In this document: one piece after another, positions 26,865 to 36,555 of the stretch
Layout: each line of letters begins with the position of its first letter
Position numbering within the stretch: the stretch's first letter is position 1
NCBI GenBank assembly: GCA_015063645.1
Contig: SVTS01000003.1
Span: forward strand, 1 to 64,000
Source of the DNA: Oscillospiraceae bacterium
GTDB taxonomy: Bacteria > Bacillota > Clostridia > Oscillospirales > CAG-272
Reading direction: 5' to 3'
DNA length: 64,000 bases
Made by a program: the position numbers and the translations under genes
Notes under the pieces: model-generated
What the model saw: the letters and a program-made list of their open reading frames with translations, nothing else
The model's database searches: none
Told to the model about the DNA's origin: nothing

Positions 26865-27707
26865 ATGCGTGATTTTCTGAAAAGCAGATTCTTTGTGGTA
26901 ACGGCGATCATCACGCTGATCCTGGTCGCCATTCCCACGGTTCTCTCCACCTTCGGTCTGCAGAATTACCTCCGCGGTGCGGTCAATGTTCTCATGACGC
27001 CGCTCCAGAAGGGGTTCAACTATGTGACCGATGCGCTGGACGGATTTACTTCGTATTTCTCGGAATTTGACGAACTTGTAGCGGAAAACACCCGTCTGAA
27101 AATGGAACTGGCACAGCTGAGCGACCGCATCTACGAAGCGCAGGAAACCGAAACACGCAATGCGTGGCTTATGCAGTTTCTGGAAATGAAGCGCGCCCAT
27201 ACGGATTTCGCCTTCGCGGATGCGGTGATCACCGGGCGTGAAAGTGTCAATTATCTGACTGTCCTCACCGTGGATCAGGGTACCGCTCACGGCATTGCTG
27301 CCGGCATGCCCGTGGTAACGCCGGACGGCGTTCTCGGGTTTGTGGATGAAGTCGGCATCAGCTGGGCAAAGATCCGTACGCTGATCGAGGCATCCGCCTC
27401 CATCGGCGCCTGTGTGGAGCGCACGGGCGAGGACGCGCTGATCGAGGGCAGTTTCTCCCTTGCCAAAGAGGGACTCTGCCGTCTCACCTATCTGGATGCG
27501 GAATCCGACATACAGGTAGGTGACCGCATCATCACGAGCGGCTACGGCAGCGTATATCCCCGGGGACTGGTGATCGGTTATGTAACCGAAATCCTCCCTG
27601 ACGAATACAGCCGCACACTGACCGCTACCGTCCGTCCCGCATCCTCCCTGAGCGGTCTGGATCGGGTTATGATTATTACATCCTATGAAACAACAACTCA
27701 TGAATAA
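26865..27707 (+). CDS. mreC: Rod shape-determining protein MreC
   Basis: The 280-residue protein has one N-terminal membrane helix (about residues 8-30), a coiled coil around residues 60-95 (ELVAENTRLKMELAQLSDRI) and the two-lobed beta-barrel domain with GVLGFVDEVG and VGDRIITSGYGSVYPRGLVIGYV. It links MreB to the periplasmic-side machinery and PBP2. It overlaps mreD by 23 nt. Confidence 0.94.
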   Translation: MRDFLKSRFFVVTAIITLILVAIPTVLSTFGLQNYLRGAVNVLMTPLQKGFNYVTDALDGFTSYFSEFDELVAENTRLKMELAQLSDRIYEAQETETRNAWLMQFLEMKRAHTDFAFADAVITGRESVNYLTVLTVDQGTAHGIAAGMPVVTPDGVLGFVDEVGISWAKIRTLIEASASIGACVERTGEDALIEGSFSLAKEGLCRLTYLDAESDIQVGDRIITSGYGSVYPRGLVIGYVTEILPDEYSRTLTATVRPASSLSGLDRVMIITSYETTTHE

Positions 27708-28341
27708 AACATCCCCTCCGGTGCAGAAACGGCAAAGACCGCTTCCGCTTTCCCCGCGGGATAAAGTGTCCATTTTTCTGCGGCGTCATCTGCATATTCC
27801 CACTCTCCGCCCGGACGGCGAAACACTGGGAAAAGCAGCGCTGTGCGGCGCGCTGATCGTCTTCTGCGCACTTCTGCAGACGACGGTTTTTGCACGGTTC
27901 CGTCCTTTCGGCGCCATTCCGGATCTGATGCTCCCGCTGGTGATCGCCATCGCTATGACGGAGGGCGAACGCTGGGGTGCGGTCTGCGGTGTGATCGCAG
28001 CCTTTATTATCGAATCGCTGGGAGCGGATACCATCTCGCTGCTCCCTCTTCTTTATATGCCCGCAGGGTATCTCTGCCCCATCATCACGGAGCTGTATCT
28101 CACCGACACGGTTCCGGTACGGCTGATTTATACTGCTGTCAGTACATTGGGGCGCTCGGTCATTTCTCTTCTGTATCTGGCACTGACAGCGGAGCATTTT
28201 GATCTGCCGGCGCTGTTTGCCGGCGTGATTCTGCCGGAATATGCCTCCGCTTTTCTGATGGCGATTCCGGTGCATATTCTTGTTAAGCTGGTATTCCATC
28301 CCTTCCACAAATCCCGTTCCGAGCGCATCGGAACATTGTAA
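27685..28341 (+). CDS. mreD: Rod shape-determining protein MreD
   Basis: The 218-residue protein has a basic N-terminal tail of about 45 residues, longer than usual, and then five or six membrane segments with FRPFGAIPDLMLPLVIAIAM, the MreD core. It is a membrane partner of MreC. The ATG at 27685 overlaps mreC; an internal ATG at 27700 is a possible alternative start. Confidence 0.88.
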   Translation: MKQQLMNKTSPPVQKRQRPLPLSPRDKVSIFLRRHLHIPTLRPDGETLGKAALCGALIVFCALLQTTVFARFRPFGAIPDLMLPLVIAIAMTEGERWGAVCGVIAAFIIESLGADTISLLPLLYMPAGYLCPIITELYLTDTVPVRLIYTAVSTLGRSVISLLYLALTAEHFDLPALFAGVILPEYASAFLMAIPVHILVKLVFHPFHKSRSERIGTL

Positions 28342-28356
28342 TGAAAGGAAAGACAA

Positions 28357-30447
28357 GTGAACGAAAAACGCGGATTCTTTCTCCGCTATGCGGCTCTGGC
28401 AGCGGCATTCATCATCGTTTGTCTGATCTACACCGTGCGGCTGATCCGGATCCAGATCGCGGGGCAGGATTTTTACACCATGACCTCCGACACCGGCTAT
28501 ACCTACCGCACCGAGACCATCCATGCCCAGCGCGGTGAAATCTACGACACAAACGGCGTTCCCCTCGTTGTAAACGCCTATACATACAATATCAATCTGG
28601 ACAGCGGCAGCATGCCCCGCGCTCAGGCGGATAAGAATCAGGTGATTCTCTCCGTTCTGGCTGATGCAGAGGCAACGGGAGAAGCGGACTCTTTTGCTCT
28701 GCCCGCCTGCGGTTTTTCCTTTGCCGCCACCACGGACGGAAAAAAGATCAATGCCGAATTTGTTCCGTCATATCTCACCACCTCCTCCGGCAAAAAACTG
28801 TCCCGACTTCTCACGGACATGAACATTTCTGCGGATGAGAGTGCACAAAAAGCGGCGGAAGCCCTTATGATCCGCTACGGCATTGCCGCCTATGATGAGG
28901 AAAAAACACTGATTCTGCAGTATGATGCGGAAACGACAGTGCTTCTCTTCACGCTCCGTCTGGATATGGAGCTGAAGGATTTTTCCGCCAGTACACCGTA
29001 CACTCTGCTGACGGACGTCTCTTTCCGCCTGCTGTCCCGCATTGAGGAATCCGGCATCCGCGGAATTGCCCCCGTCACACTCGCCTCCAGAGAATATACC
29101 TATCCCGGCTACGCCTCCCACATTCTCGGGCGTACCGGAAAAATCCAGCAGGCGTATGTGGCGTACTACACCGAACTCGGGTATCCCCTGGATGCCATCG
29201 TGGGCATCAGCGGTGTGGAGCAGGCATTTGAGGAACATCTCCACGGCGTGGACGGTCAGCGTACTATCGTGGAAGATGCCTACGGCAATATTGTGGACGA
29301 ATACATCAGCAAAGAGCCCCAAGCCGGCTCCAACGTCTATCTGACCATCGATATCAAAATGCAGATTGCTGCGGAAGACGCGCTTGCATCCAACATCCAG
29401 TACATTGTGGAAAAAGGCAAACTGACGGAGGACACACTGGACGGCGAGGATGCGGATGCCGCCGCGCTTTCTGCGATAAACGTCCATACGGGTGCTGTGC
29501 TGGCGCTGGCATCCTATCCCTCCTACAATCTGGCTACGTTCAACGAAGATTATGCTGTCCTGTCCAAAGATCCGGCGGCTCCGTATGTAAACCGGGCGCT
29601 GGAAGGATATCCCCCCGGATCCACGTTCAAAATCGGTGTAGCAGCCGCGGCACTCACCGAAGGGATCATCACTCCCACCACAAAGATCCGCACGGAAGGT
29701 CAGTACAAATTCTACTCCACCTATCAGCCTTCCTGCTGGATCTACAACCAGAAAGGGCTGGTTCACGGCGCCATCAATGTCACCTCCGCCATCCAGGTCT
29801 CCTGCAACTATTTCTTCTACGAAGTGGGCAGACTGCTGACTATCGATACGATGAACAAATACTGCCGCGCATTCGGTCTCGGCGTTCCCACGGGAATTGA
29901 GCTGAACGAGAAAACCGGCATTCTGGCGGGTCCGGATTACCGAAGCGAAAACGGTCTCGGTGCGTGGAACCCCGGCGACACCCTCGCCGCCGCTATCGGT
30001 CAGTCGGACAATCTGTTTACCCCCCTGCAGATCAGCGTATACATGTCCTCCATCATCAACAACGGTCAGCGGCTGAATGCCCATTTGCTGGACCGCGTGG
30101 AGGAATTCCACACCGGCAATATTCTCTACAAAGCACAGCCGCAGATCATCGACCGGATTGAACTGGGCGACGGTGTACGGAACGTGCTCCTGAACGCCAT
30201 GAAGAGTGTTACAGAAAACGGATCCGCCGCCCGCGTATTCGCAGGCTATCCCATCGTGATCGGCGGTAAGACCGGTACGGCGCAGGTCTCCAAAACCAAG
30301 AGTGACAACGCCATTTTCTCCGCGTTCGCGCCGTTCAACGATCCCACCATTGCCGTCACCTGCATTATCGAGCAGGGTGCCAACGGTACGGATGCCGGTT
30401 TCGCCGTGCGCGATGTATTCGATTATTACTTCAACATCAAATCCTGA
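28357..30447 (+). CDS. Class B penicillin-binding protein (PBP2/MrdA type)
   Basis: The 696-residue protein has a membrane anchor at about residues 6-28, the N-terminal pedestal (HAQRGEIYDTNGVPLVVN), and a transpeptidase domain with STFK (Ser about 422), SCN and GGKTGTAQ. It cross-links peptidoglycan during elongation as the partner of RodA. Translation begins at GTG 28357 after GAAAGGAAAG, 15 nt after mreD. minCDE and rodA, which often follow in Clostridia, are absent; a GH78 gene comes next, 10 nt downstream. Confidence 0.93.
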   Translation: MNEKRGFFLRYAALAAAFIIVCLIYTVRLIRIQIAGQDFYTMTSDTGYTYRTETIHAQRGEIYDTNGVPLVVNAYTYNINLDSGSMPRAQADKNQVILSVLADAEATGEADSFALPACGFSFAATTDGKKINAEFVPSYLTTSSGKKLSRLLTDMNISADESAQKAAEALMIRYGIAAYDEEKTLILQYDAETTVLLFTLRLDMELKDFSASTPYTLLTDVSFRLLSRIEESGIRGIAPVTLASREYTYPGYASHILGRTGKIQQAYVAYYTELGYPLDAIVGISGVEQAFEEHLHGVDGQRTIVEDAYGNIVDEYISKEPQAGSNVYLTIDIKMQIAAEDALASNIQYIVEKGKLTEDTLDGEDADAAALSAINVHTGAVLALASYPSYNLATFNEDYAVLSKDPAAPYVNRALEGYPPGSTFKIGVAAAALTEGIITPTTKIRTEGQYKFYSTYQPSCWIYNQKGLVHGAINVTSAIQVSCNYFFYEVGRLLTIDTMNKYCRAFGLGVPTGIELNEKTGILAGPDYRSENGLGAWNPGDTLAAAIGQSDNLFTPLQISVYMSSIINNGQRLNAHLLDRVEEFHTGNILYKAQPQIIDRIELGDGVRNVLLNAMKSVTENGSAARVFAGYPIVIGGKTGTAQVSKTKSDNAIFSAFAPFNDPTIAVTCIIEQGANGTDAGFAVRDVFDYYFNIKS

Positions 30448-30457
30448 GGAGGTTATC

Positions 30458-32578
30458 ATGTCCCATTCTATCTTCCGCGGCAAGTGGATCTGTGATCCCC
30501 GCTTCGCTGCGCTGGTGCCCCTGCAGGTCTACGGACGGGAGCTGGACACACAAAGCAAAACTTTCAAGGAACAGCTGAAAAATGCACATCCGCAGGAACT
30601 GACGAATGTGCATGTCCTTTTCCGCCGCTCTTTCACCCTTGCAAAGCAGCCCGGCAGATATATTCTCCGCATCTCCGCGGATGATTACATGAAGCTGAAA
30701 GTCAACGGCTGCTTTGTCGGGCAGGGACCGACTCCCGGTTATACTTTCGCCTATTATTACAACGAATTTGATATCACCGACTCCCTCCACACCGGCAGCA
30801 ACACGATTCTGGCGCACGTCCATTATCAGGGGCTGATCAACCGCGTCTGCATGAGCGGGGATCTGCGCATGGGTCTCATCGCCGATCTGATCGCGCCGGA
30901 CGGCAGCGTCATTCTCTCCACGGATGACACCTGGGAATATGCGCCCATAAACAACTACACCGGCAGCCGGAAATGCGGCTATGACACACAGTTTCTGGAG
31001 GATTACGACAGCCGGATTCCCGCCGCCGCTTTCGCCCCTGCAGCCGTACGCCAGTATGACGATATTGAATTCGCCCCCACCCCCGCAGTGCCGGTAATGA
31101 TCTACGAAAAGCTGCCCGCGATTACAGAAGAACTGCCCGGCGGCGGTCTTTTCCTGGATTTCGGTCAGGAGATCACCGGCACGCTGAAAATCTCCGCCAG
31201 CGGCGAGAGCGGCACTGTACTGCGCATCCTCTGCGGAGAGGAGACGGACGGTTCCCCCGAAAAAGTGCGCTGGAAGATGCGCTGCAACTGCGTCTACGAG
31301 GACACATGGACGCTGAAAGGCGGAGCGGACACATGGGAAATGTACGATTACAAGGCATTCCGTTATGTCGCGCTGGTACCCGCTGAGGGTTCTGCTTCCA
31401 TCGGGATCGGCAGCGTTTCCGCCATTGTACGTCATGCCCGTTTTGACGATGATGCATGCACGCTGAATGCGGATGACAAGATACTGGAAGCCGTGTTCAA
31501 TGTCTGCAAGAACGGCGTGAAATTCGGCACGCAGGAAGTCTATGTAGACTGTCCTTCCCGTGAAAAGGGACAGTATGCCGGTGACATGACCGTCACCTCC
31601 GGTTCTCAGCTGTGGCTGACCGGCGATCCTTATATGCTGGAAAAGGCGATCCGTGAACAGGCACGCTCCGCCAGGATCGACGAGGGGCTGATGGCGGTAA
31701 CGCCCGGCTCCCTGATGCAGGAGATTGCGGACTATTCCCTGCAGTTCCCGCTGCTTCTGCTGCGCCATTACCACTGGACGCATGACAAAGCATTCCTCGC
31801 CGAAATGCTTCCCACAGCGGAAGCGATGCTGGACACATTCCGCAGGTACGCCCGCGAAGATGGACTGCTGGACGGTGTAACCAGCAAATGGAATCTGGTA
31901 GACTGGCCGGAAAATCTGCGTGACGATTACAATTTCAAGCTGGTTCGTCCCATCGGGTCCGGCGTGCATAACGTGATCAACGCCTTCTACGTAGGCTGTA
32001 CGCTGAATATTGAAGAGATCAAGGATATTCTGGGCATCCCCCACGATAACGCCGGGGAAAGGCTCACAGCGGCATTCAATGCCCTGTTTCTGGATGCAGA
32101 AACAGGTCTGTATGTGGATGCGGAAGGCAGCCGCCATTCGTCCCTGCACGCCAACATGCTGCCCGCATTCTACGGATTTGTCCCTGAAGCAAACCGCCGC
32201 TCTGTAGGCGATCATCTGGTGAATCGCGGCGTGGTTTGCGGTGTGTATATGACGTATTTCCTGCTGCGCGGACTCTGTCGGCTGGGACGTCACGAAGACG
32301 TCTACCGCATCATCACCTCGCAGGATGAGAATTCCTGGTACAACATGGTGCGCGAAGGCGCTACCACATGCTACGAAGCATGGGGCAAGGATAAAAAATG
32401 GAACACCAGCCTCTGCCACCCCTGGGCAAGCGCCCCGATCGTTGTGCTGATCGAGGAACTGCTCTCCGTCACCCCCGACGGTGATATCGGAGAGCCCCAT
32501 CTCCCCGCCGGTATCGGCAGGATTCAGATGAGGATTCCTACGAATCGGGGATGGGTAGAGGTGTGTGTTGAAAGATAA
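30458..32578 (+). CDS. GH78-like alpha-L-rhamnosidase
   Basis: The 706-residue protein has an N-terminal jelly-roll-like part (residues about 20-260) and an (alpha/alpha)6 barrel with VDCPSREKGQYAGDMTVTSG, equivalent to the DCPxRxExxGWxGD motif that holds the general acid of GH78. Near the C-terminus GATTCYEAW and SLCHPWASAP match the WE and H segments. No signal peptide is present. It starts at ATG 30458 after GAGGAGG, only 10 nt after the PBP gene, so it may be read from the mre operon; the coupling has no obvious logic. Confidence 0.85.
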   Translation: MSHSIFRGKWICDPRFAALVPLQVYGRELDTQSKTFKEQLKNAHPQELTNVHVLFRRSFTLAKQPGRYILRISADDYMKLKVNGCFVGQGPTPGYTFAYYYNEFDITDSLHTGSNTILAHVHYQGLINRVCMSGDLRMGLIADLIAPDGSVILSTDDTWEYAPINNYTGSRKCGYDTQFLEDYDSRIPAAAFAPAAVRQYDDIEFAPTPAVPVMIYEKLPAITEELPGGGLFLDFGQEITGTLKISASGESGTVLRILCGEETDGSPEKVRWKMRCNCVYEDTWTLKGGADTWEMYDYKAFRYVALVPAEGSASIGIGSVSAIVRHARFDDDACTLNADDKILEAVFNVCKNGVKFGTQEVYVDCPSREKGQYAGDMTVTSGSQLWLTGDPYMLEKAIREQARSARIDEGLMAVTPGSLMQEIADYSLQFPLLLLRHYHWTHDKAFLAEMLPTAEAMLDTFRRYAREDGLLDGVTSKWNLVDWPENLRDDYNFKLVRPIGSGVHNVINAFYVGCTLNIEEIKDILGIPHDNAGERLTAAFNALFLDAETGLYVDAEGSRHSSLHANMLPAFYGFVPEANRRSVGDHLVNRGVVCGVYMTYFLLRGLCRLGRHEDVYRIITSQDENSWYNMVREGATTCYEAWGKDKKWNTSLCHPWASAPIVVLIEELLSVTPDGDIGEPHLPAGIGRIQMRIPTNRGWVEVCVER

Positions 32579-32585
32579 AAAGTTT

Positions 32586-32621
32586 AACCGCCCACATCGG
32601 CAATTGCCGATGTGGGCGGTT
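32586..32621. terminator. Palindromic convergent terminator
   Basis: A perfect 36-nt palindrome (32586-32621) sits between the GH78 stop and the end of the SLH gene. On the minus strand it is followed by AAACTTTTT, so it serves the SLH gene at least. Confidence 0.7.
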
Positions 32622-32631
32622 ATCTATTCAC

Positions 32632-35283
32632 TCAGTTTTCCAGCATACGTACAACGGGATCATAAGTAAATCCAAAATAGGTTGTATACTGAATCCATAC
32701 ATACTTATAGGATGTACTATAAGGATAGGTACCAACAGGAATATCAAACGAATGAAAAATTGATGAATCAGAAATCGTAATTGAATCACTGCTGGTATAA
32801 TATGAACCATAGGCAGTATCAAAAGTAGTGTTTGTTACATTTGATTCTGTCGAATTCGTAAATACATACTTAACCACACCAGAATACGGAACTCTGAATG
32901 CAATACTGTCCCCAGCTTGGAATGGATCATATACAAATCCGTTAGCAGTGATCGAAGAACTGCCTGTTCCCGTACCTGTCCCCGGGTATCCGGAACCGCT
33001 GCTCGAAGTAAGGATAAACTTGGGGGATGTAAGTGTACCCGCTGTTGTTACCATCCAAACAGTCAAATACTTTTCGGTTGTGTCTACTGTCAGTGTAAGG
33101 GATCTGGAGGAACCGGTTGAAGTAACAGTTGTTTTCCCCCCCTTGCCGATAGAAACAAGCAATCCTGATAGTTCATTATAGTTAGAAGCACCTGCTACCG
33201 CTCCTATTTTGAACATCTCCAGCCAATCATTAATGTCATTTGTATCAGAATAACTATAGTACAATGTACCAGTTACCGCAGGATTATAATACAGACTGTA
33301 CCCGTTCAAATACGGAGTAGAATTAAATGCTTCCTGCATATAGCTGGAACCGCCACCAGTACTGCCTCCGCCTACACGGAGACAGACAGGTTTATAGTAA
33401 CCGCCAGTACCGCCCTCAGCATTCTGAAACATAACAACCACATATGGATATCCAGAAGGATTACTTATCGTATACAGACTCTGTGAGTCCCTGCCAATGC
33501 TTGTACTTAGCGTTCCTCTCAGTCTTTCCAATGTTGAACTGTTATACATTGAGAAAAATGCATTCACTGTAGTGGGGGTATAATTGGTTGAATTGGTGAA
33601 GTAATAATAAATCGTTCCATATTCCATGGTACTGAATGACAGGGTGGGGTAGCCTGATGCGGTCGATGCAGCGGATACTGTCGGGGTTACAGCAAAACCG
33701 GTGGACGCCATAGAATAGCCGGAGGTACCATCTGTCTTGAGATAAATCGGCTCATAGATATTTCCCACATCATCCTGGAAGATAATTGCAATAAATTCGG
33801 GAAGTTCATCTTCGGGAAAATCATTAATGACAATATACTCCGCCTTATTGGCTGTAACTACCTTATGATTATTGTTGCCAGCACCAAACAATGCGTTTGC
33901 AATAATACTATCGACATCCAGTTCTTCATCCTTTGAATCAGTGTAGTAATAGAATATATTACCATTCTTTCTGGCAGTAAAGTCAATCTGGTGAGAAACC
34001 GTAAACACACTGTACATGGGACCTGCGAGGAAGAGATCACCAACTTCTATCTGTGTAATATCCACTTTAGCGAGCGGCACAACGATCGGCTTGTAGTTCT
34101 GACCGTTGACACTCATCATCAGTGCCAAATACTTATAAGTTGTCTGTGTGGTAGCTGCAAGATTTGTCTGCAGCGCAGCAGAACTGAAACTGCTGGTTGT
34201 AATATAACCACCGGTTTTGGATGCCAGGTAAGAACTGACGGAATTCTCATAATTTCGCAGGAACACATCTGCATTGGCAACGCTGGTGCTGTTGGTCATG
34301 TAATAATATACTCTGGAAGAGTACGATGTATTCGGCGTCAGATAGAAATATCCGTTTGCCACAGAAACTGTAGGAACTGCATTGAAACCGGTTCCAGTCA
34401 GATCAAGAGCAACACCCGAAGTAGAAACCACCACAGGATTATACCGGGTAGTACCGGAGGTAAGCCGGAGCACTACATACGGGTAGCTGGATGCAGAAAC
34501 ATTCTTGCCGATCATCAGCGTAGCAGATTTGCCGGCGGTGACAGTGGCAGCACCGGTCATTGCCGTATCCGCCAGTGCAAGATTGGTATCAAACTGTGCT
34601 GCGGAGGGTTCTACGTTGCTGGAGGAGAAATAATACTGCAGCGTACCGGTATTGGCGGCATTATAGCTCAGCGCAATTCCGTCTGCGGTCAGTGTGCACT
34701 TGGGAGTGGAGCTGAAGCCGTTGCCCAGGGAAGAAACGGTTGCCTTAGCGGGAACCAGGACGGGCTGGTAGTTCTCACCGATCTTCTCTTCCAGCATTAC
34801 TGCGATATACGCATAATTGCTGACGCGGGAGGTGGAGAGAAGCACGGAGCTTGCGCTCTTGCCTGCGCTCACGTCCACTGTTCCCTTATAGGAAGTGGAA
34901 TTTGCGGTATAGGTAGAACTGAAGCTGGATACGGTAGGGACATCGCTGTTATTGGTATAGTAATAGTACAGCGTACCGCCTACAGTAGGAGTATACGCGA
35001 GATAGTGATAGGAATTGCTGGTGGAGACTTCCGGAGCAACGCTGAAGCCGGAAGATGCGCGGTTGGAAATCACCAGCGGATCATAAGAGTTGCCGTTATT
35101 ATCGCGAAGCATAACAATGATATAGGGATATGCCGCAGATGCCATGGCAGTAGCGACATTCTTATCCATTGTTGTCTTGGCAACGGTATAGCTTCCCTTG
35201 ACAGCGGAAGCTTCATGGAAGCTGTCAAACGTTGTCTTGGAGGGAGCCGTCGCATTGGAAGTAAAGTAATAATACAGGGTACC
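32632..35283 (-). repeat. Eight divergent ~105-130-residue repeats in the SLH protein
   Basis: Each unit begins with a strand of the type G-T-L-Y-Y-Y-[FY]-T-[NS] and ends with Y-[PK]-Y-[IV]-x-[VL]-M-[LF] ... [YN]-x-P-[ILV]-V. Unit starts (minus strand) fall at 35283, 34977, 34647, 34317, 33963, 33618, 33270 and 32880, so the spacing grows from 306 to 390 nt towards the C-terminus. Units are divergent at DNA level, which points to an old expansion. Confidence 0.8.
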
Positions 35284-36486
35284 GTTGGCGATAGAAGTCG
35301 AGGTCAAAAAGCAGGAGGATGCGGAAGCATAGCTGGAGGGAACTTCCGTAAATCCGGTATTGGCAGCGGTGGTGCTGCTGCCGGAATACTTGATACCGTC
35401 AAAATGAGCGGTAACACCGGAAGCGAGCTCATAGGTCGTGGGAACCTTATCTGCTTCAAATCCGTCGGCATCCACATACAGTTCTTCAACGACACCGTAA
35501 CCGGTAGCGGAAGAATTCTTGGCATCCTTCTCTACTGTCAGCTTACCGATCACAGTACGGGAGGAAACCTCGATACGACCGGGGGTCTTCAGCTGTACTT
35601 CGCCGATATCCAGACCGCTGCTCATGGTGATATAGGTGGTAGCACCGCTGACAGCGGAATCCACGATAATCTTCTTTACATCGGTATCATCCAGATCTAC
35701 GGTAGCGGTACCGCGGATGATCAGTTCTCCAATATCACAGTCCTCCAGGACAACCTTACCGCCGGAAGCGCCTTCGGTGATGATAAGGCGGTCGGTGATG
35801 CGGGCGTCACGAACGGTGACGTTAGACTTGGTGATCACGCCGTTGCCGGCTGCTGCAGTCAGATCGGTGCCTTCCTGGCTGCCGCGGAAGATCGTACCGA
35901 CGGCACGGTGCAGGATGGCGGCTGCCTCACGGCGCTGCAGAGTAGCATCGGGGTCAAAATTACCGTTATCTCTGCCCTTGAAGAGACCTTCGTAAGTTGC
36001 CTGCAGGACATAATCCCTGTAGGAAAGCTTGATCTTCGAGAAGTCGGGATATGTAGAGGACGGAGCGGCATTATCGGGATCCAGATCCAGATAACGAACC
36101 AGCAGAGCGGCAGCCTCCTGACGGCTCAGCTGACCATTGGGATTCATGGAGGCGCCGTAATTCAGAAGGAATCCCTGTGCGGCGGCTCTCTGGATATAGG
36201 GATAGTACCAATCGCCGGATTTTACATCCGAATAATTGATTGTGGTGGTTGCCGACAGACCGAAGGTCTCGCACATCATTTTGATGAACTCGGCACGGGT
36301 CACGATACGGGTAGGCTTGAACGTGCCATCTTCCGGATAACCGTTCAGGATGCCCTTGCTGACCATGTATTCAATCTCGTTGATCGCCCAGTCGGTCTCG
36401 ATATCCGGGAACGACGCGGCAACGCTTACGCCGATACATGAAAAGACAAGAAGCACCGACATAAGCGCAGATACGATTCTTTTCAT
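32632..36486 (-). CDS. S-layer homology domain surface protein with eight C-terminal repeats
   Basis: The 1284-residue protein has a signal peptide (KRIVSALMSVLLVFSCIGVSVAA), three SLH domains (about residues 24-72, 84-132 and 146-200; SFPDIETDWAINEIEYM, GDWYYPYIQRAAAQG, SYRDYVLQATYEG), and a beta-helix-like section (about 210-330) rich in short Val/Ile/Asp strands. From about residue 400 to the end it carries eight divergent repeats. SLH domains bind pyruvylated cell-wall polymer, so this is a cell-surface protein. ATG 36486 is preceded by GGAG 7 nt upstream; the earlier ATG 36504 has no site. Base composition becomes visibly more AT-rich towards the 3' end. Confidence 0.9.
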   Translation of the reverse strand: MKRIVSALMSVLLVFSCIGVSVAASFPDIETDWAINEIEYMVSKGILNGYPEDGTFKPTRIVTRAEFIKMMCETFGLSATTTINYSDVKSGDWYYPYIQRAAAQGFLLNYGASMNPNGQLSRQEAAALLVRYLDLDPDNAAPSSTYPDFSKIKLSYRDYVLQATYEGLFKGRDNGNFDPDATLQRREAAAILHRAVGTIFRGSQEGTDLTAAAGNGVITKSNVTVRDARITDRLIITEGASGGKVVLEDCDIGELIIRGTATVDLDDTDVKKIIVDSAVSGATTYITMSSGLDIGEVQLKTPGRIEVSSRTVIGKLTVEKDAKNSSATGYGVVEELYVDADGFEADKVPTTYELASGVTAHFDGIKYSGSSTTAANTGFTEVPSSYASASSCFLTSTSIANGTLYYYFTSNATAPSKTTFDSFHEASAVKGSYTVAKTTMDKNVATAMASAAYPYIIVMLRDNNGNSYDPLVISNRASSGFSVAPEVSTSNSYHYLAYTPTVGGTLYYYYTNNSDVPTVSSFSSTYTANSTSYKGTVDVSAGKSASSVLLSTSRVSNYAYIAVMLEEKIGENYQPVLVPAKATVSSLGNGFSSTPKCTLTADGIALSYNAANTGTLQYYFSSSNVEPSAAQFDTNLALADTAMTGAATVTAGKSATLMIGKNVSASSYPYVVLRLTSGTTRYNPVVVSTSGVALDLTGTGFNAVPTVSVANGYFYLTPNTSYSSRVYYYMTNSTSVANADVFLRNYENSVSSYLASKTGGYITTSSFSSAALQTNLAATTQTTYKYLALMMSVNGQNYKPIVVPLAKVDITQIEVGDLFLAGPMYSVFTVSHQIDFTARKNGNIFYYYTDSKDEELDVDSIIANALFGAGNNNHKVVTANKAEYIVINDFPEDELPEFIAIIFQDDVGNIYEPIYLKTDGTSGYSMASTGFAVTPTVSAASTASGYPTLSFSTMEYGTIYYYFTNSTNYTPTTVNAFFSMYNSSTLERLRGTLSTSIGRDSQSLYTISNPSGYPYVVVMFQNAEGGTGGYYKPVCLRVGGGSTGGGSSYMQEAFNSTPYLNGYSLYYNPAVTGTLYYSYSDTNDINDWLEMFKIGAVAGASNYNELSGLLVSIGKGGKTTVTSTGSSRSLTLTVDTTEKYLTVWMVTTAGTLTSPKFILTSSSGSGYPGTGTGTGSSSITANGFVYDPFQAGDSIAFRVPYSGVVKYVFTNSTESNVTNTTFDTAYGSYYTSSDSITISDSSIFHSFDIPVGTYPYSTSYKYVWIQYTTYFGFTYDPVVRMLEN

Positions 36487-36555
36487 TTTCTTTCTCCAAT
36501 TCATTTTATTATAATCCGCATACTTTGACGCGGATAGACGCTCTTTTGTTCCGTA

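Noticed and set aside
25113-27773. 886-codon minus-strand ORF
   Set aside because: Antisense shadow of maf, mreB and mreC, which have unmistakable motifs.
33991-36441. 816-codon plus-strand ORF opposite the SLH gene
   Set aside because: The repeat-rich SLH gene explains it; the antisense product is Gly/Cys/Ile-rich without a signal or domain.
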